From positions 1 through 22,289 of the forward strand of contig JAFCDH010000033.1 in the NCBI GenBank assembly GCA_017609795.1: DNA of 22,289 nucleotides. Direction: 5' to 3'. The DNA comes from Candidatus Pacearchaeota archaeon. GTDB taxonomy: Archaea; Nanobdellota; Nanobdellia; Pacearchaeales; GW2011-AR1. The notes under the pieces are model-generated. The model was not told where the DNA came from. It ran no database searches and saw only the letters and a list, made by a program, of their open reading frames with translations. The translations under genes were made by a program, and so were the position numbers. This document shows positions 6,863-11,639 of this stretch, piece by piece; positions within the stretch are counted from its first letter, which is position 1, and each line of letters starts with the position of its first letter.

Positions 6863-7066
6863 CTAATTTTCATTCAATATAGTATTTATTCTTGCAATAG
6901 TCTTTTTAATTTCTTTGAATATTTTATAATTAGTTTTCTTATTTCCTTTCTTACTTGCTTGTCCTTTTTGAACCTGTGATTTCATCATTTGAATTTTTAA
7001 ATCTTGTTTTAAATCTAATAATTCTTTTGCTGTTAGTTTTCTTAAATCATTTATTTTCATTTTCAA
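6863..7066 (-). CDS. rpl29-like: Ribosomal protein uL29-like (L29/L35e)
   Basis: The 67-residue, strongly basic protein has the two-helix layout of uL29. Near the N-terminus INDLRKLTAKELLDL matches the family's opening helix. The second helix ends IKKTIARINTILNE (53-66), close to the family's RxxIARxxTIL signature. Length fits archaeal L29. The middle (35-46, QKGQASKKGNKK) replaces the usual short Gly/Asn/Pro linker. A GGTGA Shine-Dalgarno site lies 7-12 nt upstream, inside the end of the preceding membrane-protein gene. In cellular archaea uL29 normally sits in the S10/spc ribosomal cluster. Here there is no other ribosomal gene, only small membrane proteins and a methyltransferase. A coiled-coil look-alike remains possible. 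The isolated location is seen directly; a role at the ribosome is inferred. Confidence 0.7.
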   Translation of the reverse strand: MKMKINDLRKLTAKELLDLKQDLKIQMMKSQVQKGQASKKGNKKTNYKIFKEIKKTIARINTILNEN

Positions 7067-7559
7067 ACATCACCTTAAAGAGTAAGTAACATAAAAATAT
7101 TGCCCATAAGGTAAAAATAATTATAATAGTATTATATCCAACAATATCATTATTCCTATGCTGCATTAAACAATAATCATTACATCCATTATAACTCTCA
7201 GGGATTGTAGAACCACTTAACCAATAATCTATTTTTATTTGACTTTCAATTCCATAAGTCTTAAAAATCTTAGCATGAATATTCTCATGGTTTGAAATAT
7301 AACCTAATCCAAAAATATAACTTACAGTAAGAACTATTAAAAGAAAAATTACAATTTTGCATATTGTTTTTATTATTGTCATATTTTCTTCTATTAAATA
7401 ATATCCAGATCCAAGAATCATCATAACAGCTATAGTTGGAATTACTAAAAAAGTGGTTCTTATGTAAATACTTTCAAACAAATCTACGATATATAAACCA
7501 GTCCAAAGAAGGTTTGTTCCTATTACAAAAACAATTAATGCTATTATCTTATTTCCCAT
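7047..7559 (-). CDS. Four-TM protein with HExxH motif (170 aa)
   Basis: Hydrophobic segments lie at about 5-25, 35-57, 63-87 and 143-165. Directly after the third one is HENIH (91-95), an HExxH zinc-protease signature, followed by a loop with Cys126, Cys130 and His134. This placement at a membrane edge recalls integral-membrane zinc proteases such as M50/M48-like enzymes, but no second zinc-ligand motif is clear. Catalysis is therefore unproven. Overlap of 20 nt with the uL29-like gene indicates translational coupling. The gene upstream (35-aa TM protein) ends 2 nt before its ATG. Together with the frameshifted HExxH gene nearby, the operon has two candidate zinc-site proteins. Confidence 0.75.
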   Translation of the reverse strand: MGNKIIALIVFVIGTNLLWTGLYIVDLFESIYIRTTFLVIPTIAVMMILGSGYYLIEENMTIIKTICKIVIFLLIVLTVSYIFGLGYISNHENIHAKIFKTYGIESQIKIDYWLSGSTIPESYNGCNDYCLMQHRNNDIVGYNTIIIIFTLWAIFLCYLLFKVMFENENK

Positions 7560-7560
7560 T

Positions 7561-7668
7561 TTATTTTCCTAATCCTACATTAAACCAAATCAAACATAAA
7601 AAAGATACTATAAAGAATAAAACTAGACAAACTTTTTCCTTTTTTGTTAAATCCTTTTCTTTTTTCAT
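7561..7668 (-). CDS. Single-TM microprotein (35 aa)
   Basis: ATG at 7668 overlaps the TGA of the frameshifted HExxH gene's second frame (ATGA). The frame ends TAA at 7561, 2 nt before the next gene. It has a Lys-rich head (1-12) and one hydrophobic helix (about 13-33). The basic head predicts the N-terminus inside. No family is recognised. The tight coupling on both sides is the main evidence that it is real. Confidence 0.55.
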   Translation of the reverse strand: MKKEKDLTKKEKVCLVLFFIVSFLCLIWFNVGLGK

Positions 7669-7969
7669 AGTATTATTGTTATCAACAAACAAACCAAAAC
7701 CAATGTGGCTGCTAAAACCCAAAATATTATTTGGATTGGATCTATTGTAAATGTTTTATCATATTTCCAAAATGGTAAAAAATTTATCAATGATTTTGGA
7801 TGTGTGAGAATGAATATCCATCTGTATGTTCTTTTTCATGTTTTAATATGGCCTCATATAATTTAGGATGTTTTTTTAGATGTTTGTTTAAATAAACTAT
7901 ACCACCTATTTTACAAGCAACTCCCCAATCTGTTTCTTTAATCTTGGTATTCTTGACTTTTAATCTCAT
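7665..7969 (-). pseudogene. HExxH protein with C-terminal TM, frameshifted
   Basis: The first frame starts at ATG 7969 and runs 60 codons to TGA 7787. It ends soon after LKHEKEHT (42-49), an HExxH zinc motif. From that region the -1 frame stays open to TGA 7665 and encodes HPKSLINFLPFWKYD, then IDP, a strongly hydrophobic helix (about 18 residues) and a stop that overlaps the next ATG. Joined, they give about 101 residues: a minimal zinc-peptidase-like core followed by a membrane anchor. The shift must lie between 7787 and 7837, because the second frame has a stop just upstream of 7837. There is no clear slippery heptamer, so a one-base deletion (or sequencing error) is more likely than programmed frameshifting. 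Confidence 0.6.
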
Positions 7970-8081
7970 TCTTAATCATCCTCTTAATTCTCCAACTACA
8001 ATAAGCAATATATAATAAAACTATTACTATAAAACTTACAGTAGCATAAATATAAGGAAGAATAAAACTTTTCCATGCCAT
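7938..8081 (-). CDS. Single-TM microprotein (47 aa)
   Basis: ATG at 8081 is preceded by GGGAGGT (about 10 nt upstream, in the end of the 90-aa gene) and the frame ends TAA at 7938. One hydrophobic segment (about 6-29) is followed by a basic and polar tail (RIKRMIKNEIK). It overlaps the start of the HExxH gene by 32 nt. It has the same anchor-plus-basic-tail plan as several neighbours. No family is recognised. Confidence 0.6.
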   Translation of the reverse strand: MAWKSFILPYIYATVSFIVIVLLYIAYCSWRIKRMIKNEIKSQEYQD

Positions 8082-8083
8082 TT

Positions 8084-8356
8084 TTATTTAACCTCCCAAG
8101 TTTGATTATTCAAAAAATCAAATATTCTCTCATTATTAGCGCAAAAACCACTATAATGAAAATCTTTATAATCAATCTCACAACTAATTACCTTACCTAT
8201 ACCTTCAAATGTTTCTGAAAATTCATTACTAACTTCTTCCCAATCAACAAAAGCATAATTATATGTAAAAATAATTAAAACAATAATTAAAAAAACATAA
8301 AAGATTGCTGAACACCATTGATTAATTTTTTGTATATCTATTTTAATCACCTCCAA
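8084..8356 (-). CDS. Membrane-anchored small protein, unusual start (90 aa)
   Basis: One hydrophobic segment (about 15-34) is followed by an acidic outside domain (residues 36-90) with Cys59 and Cys72, likely disulfide-linked. The start is odd. No ATG is available in frame, and the TTG at 8356 lies inside a full-length Shine-Dalgarno sequence (GGAGGTGAT, 8346-8354). True initiation may therefore be a few codons later at a non-ATG codon (ATA/ATT). It overlaps the end of the 33-aa gene, whose stop lies just after the Shine-Dalgarno site, so re-initiation is likely. The plan resembles the CxxC membrane proteins at 5533 and 5757. The function is unknown. Confidence 0.65.
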   Translation of the reverse strand: MEVIKIDIQKINQWCSAIFYVFLIIVLIIFTYNYAFVDWEEVSNEFSETFEGIGKVISCEIDYKDFHYSGFCANNERIFDFLNNQTWEVK

Positions 8357-8444
8357 ATAAAATATATTTAACGCAAGCTATGAAGATTACTGCATTCATT
8401 ATTGGTTCTGCCCAAACATTTAAATCAATTAACCATTGCCACAT
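8343..8444 (-). CDS. Single-TM microprotein (33 aa)
   Basis: ATG at 8444 follows a GGAGG Shine-Dalgarno site and ends TAA at 8343, overlapping the start of the 90-aa gene. The peptide begins MWQWLIDLNVW, followed by a hydrophobic stretch (about 13-30) ending GGD. It overlaps neither the stop of the 87-aa gene (8447) nor its frame. The strong RBS and conserved operon spacing support it. Confidence 0.55.
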   Translation of the reverse strand: MWQWLIDLNVWAEPIMNAVIFIACVKYILFGGD

Positions 8445-8446
8445 AT

Positions 8447-8710
8447 TTAAAAAAACCTCCCTATTAATTGTTTAATAACTAAAAATGCTGCAGTTCCTAA
8501 AATAAGGATTGTGAAAACAATCAAAGTCCATTTTTTTGCTTTTGTAACTATTGGATCTTCAGGTGGTAATGGTTGTCCTGGTTTCTTTGGTTTTCCAACT
8601 ACAACATGAGGAACATTTTGCATTATGTTTCCCATATCTTTTCCAATGTTATCCATTGATTTACCTATGGTTGGTAATTGTGATGGATAAGCATAAGTTT
8701 TTTTATTCAT
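8447..8710 (-). CDS. Tail-anchored small protein (87 aa)
   Basis: The N-terminal 60 residues are soluble, with Asn/Met/Gly and a Pro-rich stretch (GKPKKPGQPLPPEDP, 39-53). A single C-terminal hydrophobic helix (about 62-84) ends in GRFF, so the bulk of the protein should stay in the cytoplasm. The ATG overlaps the TGA of the 123-aa gene (ATGA). No enzymatic motif is visible. It could be an adaptor for the membrane array. Confidence 0.72.
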   Translation of the reverse strand: MNKKTYAYPSQLPTIGKSMDNIGKDMGNIMQNVPHVVVGKPKKPGQPLPPEDPIVTKAKKWTLIVFTILILGTAAFLVIKQLIGRFF

Positions 8711-9078
8711 TTTTTAAATTCCTGCATCATTTTATCCTCATCTTCAATCTCTAATTTTACTTCTGGTTTTGCCATTTGTGCTTTCATCATCTTTCTCATT
8801 CCATAAATCCCAACTAAAGAATGATACTGAAACCATAATATACCTAACATAACAAAACTCCAACCTAAGCTTGCAAAGTTTTGGTTTTCAATAAAGTTCC
8901 AAATATTACTAATTAATATTGTAGAAAATGCTCCAAATATAATCCACATCATATAATAATCCCAATCAAGTTTACGGATAGGGTCACCCTTAGTAAAACG
9001 CTCACCCATACTAAAAAAATATTCCATTGGACTCTTCTTTATTTTTTTCTCTTTAGTTTCTTTTTGTTTTTTCACCAT
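8707..9078 (-). CDS. Two-TM protein with charged ends (123 aa)
   Basis: The first 17 residues are mostly Lys/Glu. Two hydrophobic segments at about 43-62 and 70-90 are joined by a short loop, and the Met/Lys/Glu-rich C-terminus (98-123) looks like a helix or coiled coil. Both ends should lie on the same, probably cytoplasmic, side. Its ATG shares one base with the stop of the 106-aa gene (TAATG) and its end overlaps the next gene by ATGA. No family recognised. Confidence 0.75.
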   Translation of the reverse strand: MVKKQKETKEKKIKKSPMEYFFSMGERFTKGDPIRKLDWDYYMMWIIFGAFSTILISNIWNFIENQNFASLGWSFVMLGILWFQYHSLVGIYGMRKMMKAQMAKPEVKLEIEDEDKMMQEFKK

Positions 9079-9398
9079 TATTCAACCTCAAACTTTGCTT
9101 TTTTAAATTGTGTAGTATAAAAATCATAAAGGATTTCTTCCATCTCCTCATCTGATTTTTCTGTAACATCAAATTCTTTTTCTCCTAACTTAACTATTTC
9201 TTGATTATGAAACATACTAACTTCTATCCAACTTTTTCCAATTTTAATAACTGCTCCTTTATTTTGAAGTTGAGTAATCATTTGCTGAGCATATTGATTA
9301 TTATTAAATTTAAAATAAAGTAACTTCCCTCTAATTCTTAAAACCCCAGTTATTTTTCCATGCTGGGGATTCACTTGCTTATAGATTATTTGTTTCAT
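9078..9398 (-). CDS. Soluble hypothetical protein (106 aa)
   Basis: The mixed alpha/beta protein has no membrane segment. The N-terminal half (1-75) is rich in short beta strands with Lys/Gly turns. The C-terminal third (78-106) is acidic and helical. It overlaps the zinc-finger gene by 4 nt (ATGA) and the next gene by one base. It is one of the few soluble members of the membrane array. The function is unknown. Confidence 0.72.
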   Translation of the reverse strand: MKQIIYKQVNPQHGKITGVLRIRGKLLYFKFNNNQYAQQMITQLQNKGAVIKIGKSWIEVSMFHNQEIVKLGEKEFDVTEKSDEEMEEILYDFYTTQFKKAKFEVE

Positions 9399-9556
9399 CT
9401 TCCTAATTTCCTATGATATTTCTTTTCAAAATATTTAATAAAACATTTTAAATTACAAAAATCATAATCTTGATAACCAAGTGTTGTTAATTTTTGAAAA
9501 ACAATTTGAGGGTTACCTAATATTTTATTTCTACAATATTTACATTTATCTGTCAT
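9395..9556 (-). CDS. Small zinc-finger-like protein (53 aa)
   Basis: ATG at 9556 has an AGGTGA Shine-Dalgarno site (9563-9568) and the frame ends with a TGA overlapping the next ATG. CKYC (5-8) and CNLKC (34-38) give a Cx2C...Cx3C pattern like treble-clef or MYM/TRASH-type zinc fingers, followed by a basic helix (KYFEKKYHRK). The likely role is nucleic-acid or protein binding. The Cys pattern and coupling on both sides make it a convincing short gene. Confidence 0.68.
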   Translation of the reverse strand: MTDKCKYCRNKILGNPQIVFQKLTTLGYQDYDFCNLKCFIKYFEKKYHRKLGR

Positions 9557-9572
9557 CTGTTTTCACCTAAAT

Positions 9573-9920
9573 TTATTGAACTATCTGACACACACCAATT
9601 GCTAATGGATAATTTGCTTCAATCACATAATGAAACACCCCTGGCTCTGAAACCTGTGCTTGTTTTATATAAGCATAAGGTTGTGGTGGCTGAACAGGTT
9701 GTTGAACTTGTGGTTGAACAGGCTGAGCTTGTTGCACAGGTTCTTGAACTTGTTGTTGATACATTGGCTGTTGTGATTGTATATTTTGTATACCCAAAGG
9801 ATTAACAGGTTGTTCAATTGGTGTTTCTGGTAATGGATTCATAGGATCAGCTTCTTGAATTTCAGGAACTACCATTGCAGTTTGTTGTTGCTCTTCTTGT
9901 TTTTTTTTCTTTTTAAACAT
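9573..9920 (-). CDS. Gln/Pro-rich disordered protein (115 aa)
   Basis: A Lys-rich head (KKKKK, 3-7) is followed by about 75 residues dominated by Gln, Pro and Val (repeated QPVQ-type units), then a more ordered end (about 88-115) with Tyr/Val/Ile and one Cys. It should be largely unfolded. The Q/P-rich content resembles the N-terminus of the large protein at 1-1364, hinting at a shared binding partner. A GGAGG Shine-Dalgarno site precedes the ATG. The function is unknown. Confidence 0.7.
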   Translation of the reverse strand: MFKKKKKQEEQQQTAMVVPEIQEADPMNPLPETPIEQPVNPLGIQNIQSQQPMYQQQVQEPVQQAQPVQPQVQQPVQPPQPYAYIKQAQVSEPGVFHYVIEANYPLAIGVCQIVQ

Positions 9921-9943
9921 TTTTTTATACCTCCTTACATCAA

Positions 9944-10150
9944 TTAATAAATTAATTTATTAAATTCTGTTCTTTCATCTTTTGATTCTTTAATTTCTTT
10001 TGGTTCTTTTATTTCCTTTTCTTTTGGTTCTACTGGACATTCTTCTCCAGCTTCTATTCTTCTTCCAACAGATTTTCCTTCTACTTGTTTTCTAAATGAA
10101 CCTTCAAAACTTCCTGTTCCATCACGAATTCCTCGTTGTGTTTTTGACAT
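9944..10150 (-). CDS. Small charged protein, RDGTG motif (68 aa)
   Basis: The N-terminus is Gly/Arg-rich with QRGIRDGTGSFEGSF (5-19). The middle has GRRIEAGEECP (29-39) and the C-terminal 30 residues are almost all Lys, Glu and Pro. I recall the RDGTG...GRR...GE.CP pattern from small archaeal and bacterial hypothetical proteins, but cannot check it here. The RBS is strong (GGAGGAT). It follows the 31-aa TM gene. It may bind nucleic acid or another protein; the evidence is composition only. Confidence 0.66.
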   Translation of the reverse strand: MSKTQRGIRDGTGSFEGSFRKQVEGKSVGRRIEAGEECPVEPKEKEIKEPKEIKESKDERTEFNKLIY

Positions 10151-10175
10151 TTTATTTATCCTCCTATCATTTAAT

Positions 10176-10271
10176 TTAAAGATCCTCTCTAATCTTTGCT
10201 GCTTTCCAAATTACCCAACCTAACATACCTAACAAAGATAATGGTATGAGCCAGTTAAGTATGTTTAGCAT
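10176..10271 (-). CDS. Single-TM microprotein (31 aa)
   Basis: ATG at 10271 lies within the end of the RHH-like gene (17-nt overlap) and the frame ends TAA at 10176, 25 nt before the 68-aa gene. Nearly the whole peptide (4-24) is a hydrophobic helix, with a basic tail KAAKIREDL. Its position between two well-supported genes and a plan shared with other microproteins here support it. Confidence 0.5.
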   Translation of the reverse strand: MLNILNWLIPLSLLGMLGWVIWKAAKIREDL

Positions 10272-10398
10272 TTTCAAATAATTCCTTTTTAATTAATCTG
10301 ATTAGAACATCGTTGTTTGTTTCTCGAGGGTATTTTTTAATTTTCTTTAATTTTTCTAAGGTTGTTTTCTCAACCTGTAAAGTTGTTCTCTTTTTCAT
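10255..10398 (-). CDS. Ribbon-helix-helix-like regulator (47 aa)
   Basis: The strand-like TTLQVEKTTLEKLKKIKK (5-22), a turn around YPRET, then the helix NNDVLIRLIKKELFE (28-42) match the CopG/Arc-type layout. A TATA box about 25 nt upstream of the ATG predicts a leaderless message. This gene leads the long membrane-protein array, so it is the natural candidate for its repressor. The spacing, promoter and protein plan are the same as for the gene at 5340-5480, with which it probably shares ancestry. Confidence 0.65.
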   Translation of the reverse strand: MKKRTTLQVEKTTLEKLKKIKKYPRETNNDVLIRLIKKELFENAKHT

Positions 10399-10418
10399 AC
10401 ATAATAAATACATAACCT

Positions 10419-10427
10419 ATATATAAA
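10419..10427 (-). promoter_or_regulatory. TATA box for membrane-array operon
   Basis: On the minus strand, GGTTTATATAT is centred 25 nt before the ATG at 10398. With no other clear internal promoter down to about 5533, this is likely the main promoter of the array. Confidence 0.6.
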
Positions 10428-10452
10428 CCTTCCTATTTGAAAAATATATTAA

Positions 10453-10602
10453 TTATTTCTTTTCTCTTTTTCTTGGCTTATCCCAATATGGAGATTTACA
10501 CTTTGGACAAACAGCAGGTCTTTCATTATCTCCTCTTGGTATCCATTGGTGCTTACATCTCTCACATTCGTAACCCTCAACTTGTATTTTTACTTTTCCC
10601 AT
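10453..10602 (-). CDS. Small zinc-ribbon protein (49 aa)
   Basis: The ATG at 10602 follows a TATA box at about -25. CERC (13-16) and CPKC (32-35) form a two-knuckle zinc ribbon with a Trp-Ile-Pro-Arg turn between. The end (SPYWDKPRKREKK) is basic. I recall this type of stand-alone rubredoxin-like ribbon as common in archaea, where such proteins bind nucleic acid or partner proteins. It is transcribed divergently from the transposase unit. The zinc site is clear; the role is not. Confidence 0.78.
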   Translation of the reverse strand: MGKVKIQVEGYECERCKHQWIPRGDNERPAVCPKCKSPYWDKPRKREKK

Positions 10603-10757
10603 ACTAAATATATGAATAGTAAGTATATAAACTTATTGTATATGATTAACTACCGAAAGGTTTATATAGTAGTATTACTTAACTAATATATGAATAACTA
10701 ATAATATAAAGAGAAGAAGGGTGCTTGAACACCCCTCTTTATATTCCACTCGTCAAA
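10603..10757. promoter_or_regulatory. Divergent promoter gap before transposase
   Basis: The minus-strand TATA box (10623-10631) serves the zinc-ribbon gene. A plus-strand TATA box (TTTATATAGT, 10661-10670) points toward the transposase, giving a leader of about 65-70 nt. An ATG at 10690, at leaderless spacing, is followed by only two codons and a TAA. Then GGGTG (10719-10723) and CACCC (10730-10734) form a 5-bp hairpin, followed by CTCTTT. The hairpin may be the left end of the mobile unit or a terminator-like element in the leader. Confidence 0.5.
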
Positions 10758-11639
10758 ATGAAATACAATAATAAACAAGAAAAGAAAGTTAATAAAATTT
10801 GCTGTCCTAATTGTAAAAGTAATAATACTAAAAAAGATGGCAAAAGAAAGACAGAAAATCGTGGTTTAATTCAAAGATTTAAATGTAAAGAATGTTCTTA
10901 TAGATTTGTTAAGGATGATGCTATTGATTTATTCTATAAAGGAGTTTCAACAAGAAAAGTGCAGGAACACTTTAAAGCATTTTATCCTCATAATTCTACT
11001 AATGTTTCTATTTATAATTGGGTTATAAAATACTCAAAAATCATTTCTAAATTTACAGATAAAATAAAAATTAATTCAGGTAAGGAAGTGCAAGTTGATG
11101 AAATGGAATATCATAGGCGAGAAGAACATAAGAAAAAAGGTGTTTGTAAGGATTGGTTTATAGATAGTATAGATGTTAAAACTCGTTATATGGTTGGTGC
11201 AAAATACTTTAAGTCAAGAGGACAAACTGAATTAAAAGAAGTTTTAGCAAAAGTAAAATACAAAACCGAAGGATATGTAACGACTATAACAACAGATGGT
11301 TATACTGCTTATGAGAAGGTTGTAAAACAAACTTGGGGTTATAACAACAAAGAAGGGAAATATAAAATAACTCATAATAAAGTTACAGCTTCAAAAGGAG
11401 AGGGTTTTAATTTATTTGTTGAAAGAATGCATAACTCCATAAGAGAACGAACTAAAACCTTTAGGGGCTTTCACGGAAGTGTTGAGAGTGCCGACAACAT
11501 AATGAAAGGTTATGCTATTTTCTACAATTTTATAAGAAAACATCAAAGTATAAACTGCTGTCCTTATGAACTTGCTACTGATTTAAAATTAACTAATCCG
11601 AATAAGTGGGTTGAGTTAATTGGGATGAGTGTAAGATGA
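10758..11639 (+). CDS. DDE transposase, IS6/IS240-like with zinc finger
   Basis: The 293-residue protein starts at ATG 10758. An upstream in-frame TTG (10725) lies inside the leader hairpin and is less likely. An N-terminal zinc finger (CCPNC 15-19, CKEC 43-46) is followed by a helix-turn-helix region (55-90). The RNase H-like core follows with Asp114 (VQVDEM), Asp180 (TTDGY) and Glu222 (VERMHN). This order and the closing RKHQSIN motif fit the IS240-type DDE domain of IS6-like elements, which cut and paste or replicatively move DNA. All catalytic residues are present, so it is probably active. Its TGA overlaps the ATG of the restriction-modification gene, a strange neighbour for a simple IS. 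Confidence 0.85.
   Translation: MKYNNKQEKKVNKICCPNCKSNNTKKDGKRKTENRGLIQRFKCKECSYRFVKDDAIDLFYKGVSTRKVQEHFKAFYPHNSTNVSIYNWVIKYSKIISKFTDKIKINSGKEVQVDEMEYHRREEHKKKGVCKDWFIDSIDVKTRYMVGAKYFKSRGQTELKEVLAKVKYKTEGYVTTITTDGYTAYEKVVKQTWGYNNKEGKYKITHNKVTASKGEGFNLFVERMHNSIRERTKTFRGFHGSVESADNIMKGYAIFYNFIRKHQSINCCPYELATDLKLTNPNKWVELIGMSVR

Noticed and set aside
7436..7750. Open frame on the plus strand opposite the four-TM protein
   Set aside because: Antisense to well-supported, coupled genes on the minus strand; composition reflects their hydrophobic codons.
7787..7837. Programmed -1 frameshift site in the HExxH gene
   Set aside because: No slippery heptamer or downstream strong stem was visible; a deletion is simpler.
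9599..9805. Plus-strand Val/Leu-rich frame
   Set aside because: Antisense shadow of the Gln/Pro repeats (CAA/CCA codons read backwards).
10690..10701. Leaderless gene at ATG 10690
   Set aside because: Only three codons before TAA; at most a leader mini-ORF or remnant.
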